Shown: positions 32,350 to 44,586, counted from the first letter of the stretch. The stretch: DNA of 64,000 nucleotides from Heliopora coerulea (GCA_030142905.1 JASJOG010000017.1:1240001-1304000), one strand, 5' to 3'. A program made the numbers and translations. The notes: a model not told the origin generated them from the sequence alone.

Positions 32350-33936
32350 GTAGTCGCACTGTCAAGCCAATACGTATATAAGGGCTGGAATCGAAAGGAG
32401 AATTTTGAACATTAGCTTGCATGTTTAACAAATTTAGCACGGTAAGATAGACAATATAAACGAAGTGAAACAAAATTACTGGCCGGGATATCAACCCTTT
32501 TTATTCCACAAACTAGTATCCAACAGAGAGAGCATGAGCAAAGAATTTCCGCCTGAAAAAAACCTACTAAATTCTTTCGTTCATTTGTGTACTTTTCTAG
32601 CTTTTTTCATGTGTATTCATAGTTGATTTGGAAAATTTTTATTTCAAAATTGAAAATGAAACAACACCTGGGAAACTGAAATGATTGTATAAGATCGCAC
32701 AACTGGTTACACCTTTTGCGTTGAGTACACCTAAGTTAAGGTTCCCTTTGAAACTCAAATAGCCATATGCTGAAGATGCTGGGACAACTGATGTTTTGAG
32801 CCTTGCCTATTAGCTTACAACGGACCAAGATATACAGTAGATTCAATAGGTAGAATCAGCGGCCTTATAATCACCTACCTTGGGCCTGTGTTACATGAAC
32901 TCGACTGAACGAACTGAATTTCAGCCCGGTTTTGCATGAGAAAACTGGAAAACACTCTTACTGCCCTTAAATAAAGCGGGAAATTTAAAAACGGCGAGGA
33001 TCGAATATGGGTATTATTTCAATCTTCACAGTAATAACATTTTTGCCAATAACGTGTGACAATTTGTATCAATAATTTTAATTTAGTTAATTCAACCACA
33101 AAGCTTTTTGACCGTTATTTAGTTATGGCACAACAAATTGATGGGTTACGAAAATCAACTTCTTTTTTGGCGGTGTACAAGTGCATTGCCTGGGTGAGAC
33201 GAAAGCCATTATCGGTTACGAATTTGAGCGAGCAACAGCCATCCAACTCTCCTCACTGGATGCCGGTATTAGGATTACTTATACGAGACCAGAGTTATCA
33301 AATCATTGTTGAGATAAGATGGATGAACGGAAGCAGGAATAACAGCGATGATGTATGCGCACCTGTGCAGAAAACATGGTGATATGAATTCGAGCGTCAC
33401 AGATATCCATGGATCTTTAAACTTAATCAAATCTGGCAATTATATATTTATTTATTTTTCATTACCAATTTTTTGTTGGCTCAGGGACCAAATCCGGGTC
33501 TTCATCATGATCAACGTTATGTAATGGGTTATTCTGGCTAGCTTAAAAGTGGGGGGTGGGGTGGGTTTTTTTATTTTCTTACCCACGAGATGGCTAGGAG
33601 GACAAAATTTCGCTTTAGGTATATGTATATGTAAATTGGTATTGGACCAACCCGACAGCGTTGGAACTTGGAGTCCTAGTAATATGTCCGAAAGTAATAA
33701 CCTGCTTTTCATTTTAAATTTTTTTAACTCGTGCCAGTAGATTCAGCGAACTCGTCTCTAATTTTTTTTTTAACTTTGTCCTGCATCGAAGTGGTTTAAA
33801 CGCAGTCTGAAAGGGCGAAAGGGCAGCCAAGCTTTGCCAAATTAAATTTCACGGACGTGTTAAAGCCACTAGAAACTATGAATTAAGGCCTGGGCCTTAA
33901 AGTAACCTTATTAAACATGGGAGTCGTTGTAAAACA
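32350..33936. other. unassigned DNA
   Basis: No supported gene or RNA. A T/G-rich patch lies at 33550-33575. Confidence 0.4.
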
Positions 33937-33940
33937 ACTA

Positions 33941-34574
33941 TAGTCCTGGCAAAAGTCTGGAATATTACATCAAAAAGTTATGGTGTGGGGATGCATATCA
34001 GGAAAGGGTAGGGATTCACTATATATCATGCCTAAAAACACAACCATCACTTCAAAAGTATACCTGGATATCCTGAAGGAAAAGCTAGAACCATCCATGA
34101 CTTTTTTGGGCTGTGACACTTTCCAACAAGATGGCGCTCCCGTCCATACAGCAAAAATAGTGAAAACGTGGCTTTCGGAGAAGAACATCAAGGTCTTAGA
34201 TTGCCCAGGTAGCAGCCCTGACCTCAATGTTACTGAAAACTGCTGGATGATCCTTAATAAGAAAGTTGCTGACAGACATCCTGCATCTCTTGCAGATCTT
34301 GTTAAGGTTATTAAAGACCTCTGGATGACTGAAATAATATCTGAATACTGTGAAAATCTAGTGAAACCAATGTCCAAGAGAATACAAGCAGTCATAAGAA
34401 ATAAAGGTTATCCTACAAAATACTAAGAGTTTTGGGCTTATGCTTATCTTTAAAATCGCTTTTAAGAGTTGTGTGCCACTAAAAATCAATTTTGTTTTCA
34501 TAGAATTGTCATTTTTCCTAATTTTCAAAATTTGACCTTTTTCATGTAATATTCCAGACTTTTTGCCAGGACTG
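33941..34574 (+). mobile_element. Tc1-like element, internally deleted, 634 bp
   Basis: The left end (33941-33978, tagtcctggcaaaagtctgg...) and the complement of the right end (34540-34574) form TIRs of about 35 bp, each flanked by TA. The left TIR runs straight into the second half of the transposase, so the N-terminal DNA-binding part was deleted. Confidence 0.9.
33980..34426 (+). pseudogene. Tc1 transposase, C-terminal half
   Basis: 149 codons opening MVWGCISGKG. The second catalytic Asp is in QQDGAPVHTAK. The terminal Glu is in SSPDLNVTENCW, in the usual DD34E arrangement, with Val in place of the common Pro. The paired/HTH domain and first Asp are absent, so it cannot act alone. Confidence 0.9.
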
Positions 34575-37130
34575 TAGATGAACGGCAGTGCTTGAGGTGT
34601 TTTACATTTATTCTTCAGCTGCTAAGTCTTCTGTTACCGTTTCCGCGAAGTCAAGAAACCTGAGAACTGATAAAGTTACTGAACATTTTAGCATTTTATC
34701 GAACAGCTGCATGAACTGCTTTACTCAAAATCCTATAGACCGGGCTTTCAGTGTTCCTCCTACGTTTTTTGTGGGTAACGTTTCCCACGACTTCCAGAGA
34801 CTTGTAGATGGGTGCAGTGGCGTTGCGAAAATAAAACAAGTGAGGAGTTCGGGTGTTCATACTTGTCAAAGGCACATAGATACTGCGAAATCCAAAAAAT
34901 TTCTTGGCCTTGCAGTCAATGAGAAAATGGACAGCACCGAAAAATTAGATGGCGTGACTAGCAACGATGTACATACCTCCATTCATGTTCGTTGGTAGTT
35001 TTCAATTTACTTTCTACGTCACAAACTAATACTCGGTTACTTTTCAAGATTAAACGGTTCTTGGAATAGCTGCAAAAGGAAATGAAGTTTCTCAGAATTA
35101 TGCAACTTCGAGACTTAAGTGTAAATCCAGATAAAGTTTCCCACATGACCTTCATTTATGGGCTAGTTAAGGCATTACCTTGGGGTTACCTAGGGGTTAC
35201 TTATCATCTGAATGATCTATAAGATCTCACAGACCTAAACGACACAACTGATCTAAATGATCTATGCAATCTATGTAATCTAAACGATACAGACGATCTA
35301 GGCGACCTAAATTTGCTATGCCGTCTATTGAATGCAGTGGTACATACAGTGGATCAAATTATGCGTTAAAAACCCATACGCTTTCACCCTAGAATTAAAA
35401 GTAGACTAAAGATTAACCTCATTCTCACAAAGACTGAACCTATGACTTCATCGGTAAGTTTGTAGTGATCTGTGACGTAACCGGTGTTGTCGGTATAAAA
35501 CCTCTGCACCAAGCTCCCCGCGCCCCTCTTCCTCCCTTTCCCATGCTCAGAACCCTACCTCATCTGCCGTTGGTAGCTCCCCTGACAAAAGGATATCGAG
35601 TTCACTGGATATCACAGATTGATGAATGCTAGCGAAGTGGTACTCTACCTTTTGCTGGCGTCTGGCATTCATATATCTTTAAATTTCAAAACGTTTCCCT
35701 ACTTCAGAATGGCAACAGCTATCCGTTACATAGGACCGTTCAGTGTTTAATTTGCTGAATATGACAAGGCGCTTCACAACCTTCTTTAACAATATATTCA
35801 TTGTTGTCGGTCCACGAAAGTGTCTCATTGATATTGACTCTTAGACTAAACACTTCATTAAACTTACAGACATATCGTGATGCTCAATTTGACGTGAAAT
35901 CCGGCTTTCCAGTATCGTCACTTTGGTATGGTAATAATGGTATCAAAGTATTTGACACCAAGACGAATTAAAACGGGAACAAAATGCCGGTATTATTACT
36001 TCTTTATAGTGTTTACCTCTGGACTTCCGGTTCCGCAGAGGCGCAGACCTACTTTCAACTTTTCCAGTAATGTTTGATGTTTTCAATTTGTGCAAGTCGA
36101 ACTCAGCGTGACAAGAACATCGTTTTGGAACACGGAGGTGTATGTGAGTCACGGCCACTTAACTAATAGCTTAAGGAGAATAAGGTTTCAGTTTATAAGC
36201 TGAGCCACATCATTTCTTCTGCAAGGCTATGTATGCCTTGCCCACACTCTATGTGTACTCTCCGAAAAGCACAAGAAAGGGGTCCTAAACACATGTTTAT
36301 CAAGTTTCAGGTTAGTGCATATGAAGGCAGCTGATCTCAGCCCGCTTTACAAATTGAATATTAGCCATGAAAAGCTTGCGAGGCAGCCCCGAAAGGCGTA
36401 CTGGACGTTTCGGCATGGCTTGCCCGTATTGCTTAACTACTCATTACATTGCATAGCATTGCATTGTGTTGTATTTTATTGTATTATATTAGTACTAGTG
36501 GTAATATTTCTTTATTTGTGCCTGGAATTCATCGAAAATCAATTTTTATAAGTTTACATTGAAATAAAAAACTAAAGTACAGAGCATGGATGTGCAGAAA
36601 ATATTAGCAAGGAACTTTGGCTACAAAGCAATTAGTGTTTTCAAAATGATATGTATTTACTTCTCTCCCAAGATTTCTAAGGGTCTGCCACTAAATCATC
36701 AATTGGTAATGTTAAAAGAATCTTATGAACATATTGTGATCTAGGCAGCATCACATTAAGGAGGTGTTGAATTAATATATACAAAATGAAGTGGTAAGCT
36801 TTGGTAATCTGGGGCATGTTTACCAAGGAAATTTTATAATTTAAATCCAGAGGGAGGCTACATCATGGTTGTACCATATGAAAACTCACCATGAATTTGA
36901 GATACTAGAAAAACCCTATTGCAACCTTATTTTAATGCTATACAGTAATGAGTGTTCTAGATTTAAGGTGGGGCAAACTTTGCTACCATACAAAGTTTGA
37001 ATTTACCACACTGTTATGCCAGTAACATATGACAGGCTGTCAAAATTAAAGTAATTCAAAATTTACATACCTGTATAATATAATTTCCTCAACAAATACA
37101 TTATCTTTTCAAAACATGCTGATGGATGTA
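34575..37130. other. unassigned DNA with an open frame of unknown nature
   Basis: A plus-strand frame (34588-34998) is open for 136 codons with several Cys/His but no recognised domain. A degenerate short tandem of 'gatctaaa/gacctaaa' type lies at 35205-35315. Nothing else is supported. Confidence 0.3.
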
Positions 37131-37149
37131 TAATGTTAATGACATATAA

Positions 37150-37154
37150 TATAT

Positions 37155-37192
<38 letters not shown>
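37150..37192. repeat. (TA)n microsatellite
   Basis: TA tract with flanking atataacat strings. Confidence 0.85.
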
Positions 37193-37195
<3 letters not shown>

Positions 37196-37263
37196 TTATA
37201 AAATAACATATGAAATAACTTTCAATCAGTATTACTATTCTTTATATATGTATACATGTGTAG

Positions 37264-37380
37264 GATAAATACTGAGAATGGTGGCTTTAAGCCAGATGTA
37301 TCTGGATGTATACATCCCAAGGGGCCAAAGGCCCTGAGGAATGTATCTGGCTTAAAGCCTCCATTCTCCATTTATCTGTC
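37264..37380. repeat. hairpin repeat, family A copy 1
   Basis: The arms agagaatgg-ggctttaagccagat and their complement enclose a palindromic ggccaaaggcc core. The layout resembles the hairpin at 38026. Confidence 0.75.
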
Positions 37381-37644
37381 TTAAAACATGATTAAAGGAG
37401 GTTATCTTCCAGAAATGTTAAGTGACACAATTTGTTTTTGTTTTGAGAAGTAAAAAACATGTTTTCAGTTTGTGTTCTTTCTTGGATTAATTGTTGTCAG
37501 GGATTGTATATACAATCCCGGCCATTTCATGTATTGTATATACAGTCCCCGCCAGCTTTTCAAAAGCTCTTTTGTTTAGGTAGGTTTCTTCAGAGGATAA
37601 AACCCTCAAAAAGAACAAAGAAAACCGACTTAATCATGTTTTAA

Positions 37645-37830
<186 letters not shown>

Positions 37831-37958
37831 GTCGCTAGCAAATTTGCGCACGCTCACTAGTCTCTAGTTAGAGCACTCTGACATGGCTTAGATGTACCAC
37901 ATGTGTGGGACATTTGAGTTGCCTACATAATATAGGCTTCTCCATCCTGCTTGTCAGC

Positions 37959-38004
37959 ACTACATTGATGAGGCCCAGTAGGCCGAAACGGTTCCGTCTG
38001 TAGT
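37959..38004 (+). ncRNA. hammerhead ribozyme-like motif (type I) with C3 to U change
   Basis: Stem I actaca/tgtagt (37959-37964 with 37999-38004) is perfect. The core ttgatga (37965-37971) has U where the invariant C3 belongs. Stem II is ggcc/ggcc, then gaaa (37985-37988), stem III acgg/ccgt with a 2-nt loop, and the classic gtc cleavage triplet ending at 37998. The fold is complete but C3 pairs with G8 in active ribozymes, so activity is probably reduced or lost. Confidence 0.7.
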
Positions 38005-38025
38005 TATATATATATATATGTAAGA

Positions 38026-38122
38026 GTTAAAGCCCGAGAACGGAGGCTTTACGCCAGATACATCCCGAGGGCATAGCCTGAGGGTTGTATCGGGCGTAAA
38101 GCCGACATTCGAGGGCTTTAAC
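38026..38122. repeat. hairpin repeat, family A copy 2
   Basis: gttaaagcccgaga...ggctttacgccagatacatccc pairs with gtatcgggcgtaaagcc...gagggctttaac. It has the same motif order as 37264-37380. Confidence 0.75.
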
Positions 38123-38450
38123 TAACTTATTTCATGATAAGATGCATTTTTAAACAAAAGGATTTCATTTTGGAAAACATGTTTTTGACATGTGAATGTA
38201 TAAACATTGGACTGAAGTAAAATGGTTGATTGGCATTTAACAAAAGGTTAATGTATTTACTAAAAGGATTTTACAAGTAGTGATTTTTAATATCAATGCT
38301 GTTTTTTCACTGGAGGGCATCTTACAAATGATCAGAGTTATTTGCATTTGGTCGAGTCGCAAGTAAGGAGGCTATGAATTAAGAAGTTTATCACGTCATG
38401 TTTTCGTACCAAAATCTTTGCTCTGAATTTCATTGAAATGAAAGAACTTT

Positions 38451-38681
38451 TTGCTGATATTACAAACGACGAATCAATTAAAGAAGGGAAAAGATGACAA
38501 TTTGTCAATAAATAATTTCAAAGATGAGAGAAACATTTCATTTGTGACGGACGACGAGCTGGAGAAATGGAAGGCGTTGAGGATTACTGCAAATACTAAG
38601 ATCATGTCTGCTTGGGGAGTTCGTTGTTGGACTGAATTGGCAGGCGTATGTAATGTGAAATCTAAATCCGTTAAAGAATAG
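38451..38681 (+). pseudogene. possible DUF3504/QRICH1-like N-terminal fragment
   Basis: FVTDDELEKWKALRITANTK is followed by a W-G-x-R-C-W-x-E-L pattern. This resembles the N-terminal helical part of DUF3504 proteins, like the exon at 12870. An upstream ATG frame (38438, MKELFADITNDESIKEG) is offset from it. Similarity is by eye only. Confidence 0.3.
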
Positions 38682-38932
38682 TTTACCGATCGATATGGGA
38701 AGAAGCGCTTTCAGTGAGATTAAGAAATCTTATCAAACTTATAATATTAAGAGGAAATTCCCGTTGTTTTTGAGAAGTGTACATTTTTCGTTTCAAAGGA
38801 TTTTCACGTATTTTCAGAAGGAAAATGTCGAAGTTGTTAGAGTTCGTGTATGTAACGTTAAAATCTTAAATTGTGTGCAGAGGAATTATACATTTAGTTG
38901 AAGTGAGTTCAGTAAATTAAATAAGGTTTCGA

Positions 38933-39022
38933 ATTATAAATTCAAGGGATGTATATGATTTCCTAGGGATGTATACATATACATCCCTGGGAAGCTCAGC
39001 ATACATCCCTTGAATTTATAAT
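38933..39022. repeat. hairpin repeat with 22-bp arms
   Basis: attataaattcaagggatgt at 38933 pairs with its complement ending at 39022. An inner gggatgtata/tatacatccc palindrome sits between. It shares the 'gatgtat...atacatccc' theme with the two hairpins upstream. Confidence 0.75.
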
Positions 39023-39172
39023 ACAACATTATACTTAATTCATCAGCCCCACTCTTCCCTGCTGAATATCAAATTCCCTCCCCGAGCTATCAGTCGCTTG
39101 ATTGTTTAACGAGTATGTAAGCTAAATAAAGGATCATGAATAACAAAGAAAATGCCGTCATTCATGAAATAA

Positions 39173-39176
<4 letters not shown>

Positions 39177-39224
<48 letters not shown>

Positions 39225-39284
39225 CTATACATCACCTGTATTTGAAAAGTAATATTCTTTTATATATATATATATATATATATA
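39177..39284. repeat. (TA)n microsatellites
   Basis: Two TA runs (39177-39220, 39262-39284) separated by 40 bp. Confidence 0.85.
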
Positions 39285-39348
39285 GATGTAGATGTAGCTG
39301 TTTGGTCTCTGAAGAGAAGAGTGCTCAATACAAAGGTGTAGAGCTTTG

Positions 39349-39437
39349 ATAGTCTGTTAAGTTATAGGTCTGATGATCGCGTAAGCGTGAAACACGGTGT
39401 AACGACAGTTGCTCAAAGCTATAACTTAACAGACTAT
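39349..39437 (+). ncRNA. hammerhead ribozyme-like motif with long outer stem
   Basis: The core ctgatga is at 39370-39376. Stem II is cgc/gcg with a gtaa tetraloop and a basal U-U. gaaa (39389-39392), stem III aca/tgt and the cleavage triplet gta (ending 39401) follow. Stem I begins with 2 bp (gt with ac). After an internal loop, atagtctgttaagttatag (39349-39367) pairs with its complement (39419-39437). The core and the U-U mismatch match the motif at 876-922. Flanking (TA)n suggests the insertion site of a small retroelement. Confidence 0.65.
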
Positions 39438-39480
39438 ATATATTTATATATTTATATATATATATATTTATATATATATA

Positions 39481-39520
<40 letters not shown>
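39436..39520. repeat. (TA)n microsatellite
   Basis: TA tract with TTTA interruptions. Confidence 0.85.
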
Positions 39521-39521
<1 letters not shown>

Positions 39522-39837
39522 CTTCAACAATTTGTCAACTTATACTATTCTAAGGAAAGGTGCCAATGTTTCTAAATCTCTTCACCAAAAAATCGGTGAG
39601 CCCAGCTCATAAAATAATGAACTCGTGGCCATGCTCTCGGCAACGGCCTCCGTAGCTAAGTTGGCAGAGCATCGCACTAGATTCGCGGGGTCGTGGGTTC
39701 GATTCCCAGCCGGAAAGCCAAAAAGTTGCATTTTCGCAACAGGTCTCGGTTAGGTCTTAAAAAGTCGAGGATAATGGGCACCTGATATTTCCTTCAACAA
39801 TTTGTCAACTTATAATATTCTAAGGAAAGGTGCCAAT

Positions 39838-39840
<3 letters not shown>
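39521..39840 (+). repeat. tRNA-like SINE flanked by 51-bp direct repeats
   Basis: The tRNA-like body (about 39648-39720) has A-box tagctaagttgg and B-box gggttcgattccc. Its anticodon-arm region resembles tRNA-Lys/Arg bodies but acceptor pairing is poor. A 51-bp sequence (39521-39571) recurs at 39790-39840 with one change, so this is a tandem repeat whose second unit is cut by (TA)n. Confidence 0.65.
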
Positions 39841-39877
<37 letters not shown>

Positions 39878-39990
39878 ATGGATGGGTGGGTGGATGGATG
39901 GATAAATAAATGGATGAATGGATTTAGATCTAGATGTAGATGTAGGTGTAGATGTATGTGTATGTGAATATATGTACATACACATATACA
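39841..39990. repeat. (TA)n, (GGAT)n and (GTAGAT)n low-complexity tract
   Basis: A TA run, then ggatggat and gatgtaga short repeats. Confidence 0.8.
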
Positions 39991-40129
39991 ACTTTTCCTT
40001 GTACAATTTTTTACATTCTTCAGACGCCCTGTAGAGTGCATTTCCAATGATGAATTCAGACCTTTTTGCGCAAAACAAGGAAATTCATAGTGTGAAATTA
40101 AATGTAGCCACTTACAACAGTTCATATCC

Positions 40130-42750
40130 TCGACGAGACCTTGAAATTGTGTATATTTTTGTGATATGATTAATAATTGATCATTCCTAATAAAGAAAAT
40201 CTGGCTTCTCTGCCTTTTTATTTGCTGCTTTACTTTTGAAAGATCTTGGCCAAAGTGTTCCCACCCTGGATCTACTCGTGTGTACTTTTAACAGACTTAG
40301 ACAGACTCGATGTTTTGCCTGCATTATGCAACTGCTCACATGAAATTATGTCTTTATGGGATTAAAACTCACAACTGCTCTACCAGTTAAGCCTGTCAAG
40401 TCAGATGGAGGAGTAAGCTTGTTTAATCCACTTTTAGGAGAACATGAGATCATTGGGACAACTTATCCCTTATTCATGAGGAGGTGCGTAGTTTCAATTC
40501 TATTTCAGAATCATAAGGAGTAAGTATCACAATTAACCAATAATAAAATACCACTTTTTATCAATAATGAAATTTTGACATACAAGTGCCGACTATACTG
40601 AATAATGAAGTGAATAAAATAAAATAGAAAGCTAACTTGACCAAGAGAGAGCAACTGCTCCTTCCAATAAGCCTTACAAGGGCTGTCGTGGTTTTGTCAT
40701 AGGTGCTGAGGCTATTGCCCTGACATTGAAACAGTTTCGCTTAATGCCATTTACCACTGATTAATGTAGCGTTCTTGCGTGACAAAGATTTTTTTCCTCC
40801 AAACTTAGTTTGTGCCTCAAACAACCCTACCAGTAAGAAATCATTACATCTTGAGCAACCAGTTAATCCGCTTTGATTATGAGTAATTTTCAATGCTGGT
40901 ATTCCCATGCCAGTCCATGTTGATCAGTTGAATGCGCGAAGAAATCCTGCCTCTCATAAAATTCACTGCAATTTTAAATGTACTCTTGTTCGTTTTTAAG
41001 GAAGCCTTATAATTTCCAAACCAAAATTTAAACTCTGTACTGTAGCTGCAGATCCCACTGGCACATCCAGGTTATCTAGTGCACCACATTCTTAGAACAA
41101 CACTAAAACCTAGCATCTCAACCGATACTATTTACCTTTTGTATAACTTTGAAATCAGATTCCATAAACAAAATTGTCCGTAAGTCGCACCTAATGTTTT
41201 TGCATTTAATACAGTCTAATTCAGAACTTTGAGCATCCTACACAACTTTGGTCAGATATTTTGAAAGTGCTAAGATTCTATTGGAATTAAAGATTGAGTC
41301 TGGATTTGGGCCTTCACTTAATTATTGTTCTGGCTTATTTTAGATGTAGACCTCTCTTTAGACAAATGTCGGTTGGTGGCGGCCTGGGAAAAACGTTATT
41401 TATAACAAAAATAAATGAAAAAGACCTTAGAAATTTAGATTTTATAACAGATAATTTGAGTTGTCCAGGTAATCTGCTATATGAAATGACGTATAAATAA
41501 GCATGTTATTACTTAAATACGGATGAAGTGTTCTGTGGGATACGGATTTATTGAGAAGGAAATGTTAACTTGGATCTCTTAAGGAATTCTTGAATTTACT
41601 AGTCGTCGACTATTGTAGTTATAAATTCGTCTCAAATTTGGATTCATAATTCAAACCACACAATAGTGAATTGATGAATCAACAGCAAACGGTATGATCT
41701 CCAAGACGTTTTGGGCATGTTTACACGTATACTGGTGATGCGAGTAATTGGTGGGTCAACATTTTTTTAAGGCTGCCGAAGTGTTGGTGATTCGTCTGAT
41801 CTCTGGTTTACAAGTTATAACCTGTGACCTCCAAATATCTCAAGTTCAGTCGATTCTGCATGATGTTACTTAGTCTTTACAGCCTTTCTCACTAGCGTAC
41901 TTCTTTGGACATATCAAGGCCTGCATTAGTATCAGTCACTGACCGACAGTCCTCGTTTGTCCAGATTGTTTTGAACACTTTTGATTATTGCAAGATGTTA
42001 TTCTACGCAAATCGTGTGAAGTAAATACATTTAGATTTAGGTATGCCAAGAGTTTACTTTTACAAAGTGCTATGCAGGATATTATATAAAGGCTTTGATA
42101 TCAAAATTGTGTGTGAGGTTGGAAATTTAAGCTCATCCTGATCTGCCGACGAGATAGAGTTGAAATATGTTTGTATTAATTCCATAGCTTTATGAAGTTT
42201 GTTAGGGCTTGCTTCCCCTGGGAATGTTGAATATTTAAAAGTCTCTAGGCGAATATTTACCGTAATTAAAAATAATAATAATGAAACGAAACCCCCAGCA
42301 AGAAAGAAAAAAACACATCCGTCAATGCACAATGTTTCTGGTTAAATAATGATTCTTAGAGCATTTTAACAGTCAAGACTCCATTATATTCCTTATTTAT
42401 ATTACTGGATTAAGAGGACCACATGTTTATCTGTACATTACTGTTATGTGTTATCTTCTATAAATAAAGTTGTCTATTCTATTAAAATCAGGGTTTTTTT
42501 ACCAGAAAATATTTTAGTGGTGATGATGACTAACGATGGCGCAAGCATCGTTTGGATCGGGGATTTGGAGCCGTAACCCAAAGAATGTTTTTAACAAAGG
42601 ATACCCTGAAACACGATTTCCTGGCATGCAAATTTGACTTCAAGCTATTATTTTATGGTGATCTCTGCAAAATGTCATGGCTTGGCCGTTTTCCGGGAGG
42701 AAGTCGTCTCTGTGATTCAATAAGGAGGACTACTCGCTGAATCTCGTCGG
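40130..42750. other. unassigned DNA with a decayed tRNA-like repeat copy
   Basis: At 40365-40520 the string tgctctaccagttaagcc and then gcttgtttaatccactttta resemble the repeat at 44085-44420. No gene was recognised in the rest. Confidence 0.35.
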
Positions 42751-42799
42751 TGATAACCTTCGAAGGTGAATTGATTGCCTTCAGTGGTTAGGCTGGGAT

Positions 42800-44066
42800 T
42801 TTGAGTTTCGCATGTGACACTGATGAAGGGCTTCCGCTCGAAGCGTTGGTACCTTGTTCTCTTGTTTTTTGGCAGAGTGCTACTTTTGAATTTTTCTTAT
42901 CTCGATTCAAAACTACCCGTGCAGGCCTCCAATTTAGATATAACTGTTGAAAAGGCTTTTTACCGCAGCGACACTGCACAATCGTAAGACGTTTAGTCAA
43001 GGTCTTCGTTTCGACTTGGCATGCTATTTGCAACCATTTTTACCATCGATCAGTCGAACCGCTGTACATTTGTTTTGAGTCTCTTTTCTTTCAATACAGT
43101 TGTTTGTATCGGGTGTTATATTTCTAATGTTTTTAGGTTCCTTAATCTATCATCCTATAATTTATCCACCATTGTTCATGGTTATTCCCACTCCATCTTA
43201 GCTGCTTGTTATATACTGTAGTCGTTCACGTCGTTTAATACTTAACTCTATTAATTCCATACCCGTCTACGCACAACACACAGTCGGTAAAATTTCGCGA
43301 TGCAAGTCTTCCCTTTTCTGGGTTTGTTTCCTTACTTTATTAAAAGGTATTCAACAGAGTCGCATGCTCCGTTCTAAACTTTGTTTGCTTCTGAAAGACA
43401 CTAGGGCGTTCAAATTTATAAAATTATTAGATTCCTCCTCCAGCCCTCCATCAAGCATTAGTTCTTCTGTTGATAGTAACCTAGTCTTTTGTATTTCTTC
43501 CGATTTACCACTATCGACACTGAGAGGTCTGTTCTCGCGAAAGGTCTTAAGCTTCGTCCCTGCTCTGGACCTATCGATTTATTTTCTGTTGCGGAGGATA
43601 CTGAGAATTTCTTTCCGCCGCTTTTGCGCCTTAAAGCATTTTTTCATTTTATGCCTAACACCACTATTACTTTAGAGGAAGACGATCCCAAAAATCTTCT
43701 TTGTCTCCACTTGAGGGACTATGTTTTTCCCTTGATCATTTCGTACGACAACGCCGAACAAAGATGAACTGCCTGTTTTAAAATCATTACGATGTCGGGA
43801 TGAAATTGTCATTAAGCCAGCCGATAAGGTGCCGTTGTTGTATGGATAGCCAACCTGTATCGACATAAATTAGCTCTTATTCAGCTAAATGACGCTGACT
43901 TTTACTATAAGTTAGATTTTGACCCTATTTTGTCCCACAAAAAAATATTCGTGAAACTACCATCAACAATTTTATTCAAGCCGTCGATATCCCTGCCACA
44001 ACTTCAAACCTCATTTTAACCTCTCCAAGGACAGCTGTAATATATTTCATGAGAAACCTACCCTGC
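42800..44066 (+). pseudogene. Penelope-like element, 5' part (N-terminal RT region), decayed
   Basis: An element terminus with ctgatgaagggcttccgctc at 42822-42841 is followed by the PLE N-terminal region in shifting frames: TTIDTERSVLAKGLKLRPC, then FSVAEDTENFF and LRLKAFFHFMP (43495-43660), then RDEIVIKPADK and QLNDADFYYKLDFDP (43795-43925), then IPATTSNLI (about 43990). At least three frame changes occur. It ends abruptly at 44066 at the tRNA-like dimer. The palm box and endonuclease are absent. Confidence 0.75.
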
Positions 44067-44069
44067 CAA

Positions 44070-44420
44070 AGTTAAAGAAAAAGTTTACTTGAGTGGGATT
44101 CGAACTCGCATCTTTGGGTTTTTGGATCGCTGCTCTGCCAGTTGAACTATCTAGTCAACTGGGAACAGTGATATTAAGCTCGTTTAATCCACTTTGAGTG
44201 CACGAGAGCTTTTCACGACATTTCGATTCTATTACAGAATCATCTTCAGGGCAACATGAACAGAATATTTCGTGAATTAACTGACACTGCTAAACTCAAC
44301 TAGAAAAGTCTACTTGAACGGCTTTCGAACTCGCATTTTCGGGTTTCCGGACCGCTACTCTACCAATTGAGCTATCGAGTCATCTGAGAACAGTAATCTC
44401 GTTTAATCCAGTGCGTGCAC
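44070..44420 (-). repeat. tRNA-like tandem dimer with relic hammerhead-type spacer
   Basis: Minus-strand tRNA-like bodies lie at 44092-44160 and 44307-44383 (A-box tagttcaactgg / tagctcaattgg, B-box gagttcgaatcc / gagttcgaaagc), period about 215 bp. Between them the minus strand reads ctgaagatgattctgtaata then gaatcgaaatg, matching the relic hammerhead strings at PLE ends. Confidence 0.65.
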
Positions 44421-44586
44421 GCGTGCACTGCCCCTATCTGATCAGTCCCACTTCGCCACTGATTTTACGTTTTCTGTACTGAATTGAATATGGATTTTGT
44501 ATATATCAATAGCTGGCAAACAAGTCGTATACAATATTTGCGTCCGACGTTTATGGGATTAGCTGCGGTGATTCCATACACATTGG

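Noticed and set aside
34588..34998. 136-codon frame as a gene
   Set aside because: No domain recognised, no splice signals tested, and it directly abuts a Tc1 end; left as unassigned.
42822..42850. Fourth intact hammerhead
   Set aside because: ctgatga is present, but stem II is weak and the gaaa box reads gaag; scored only as a PLE-end relic.
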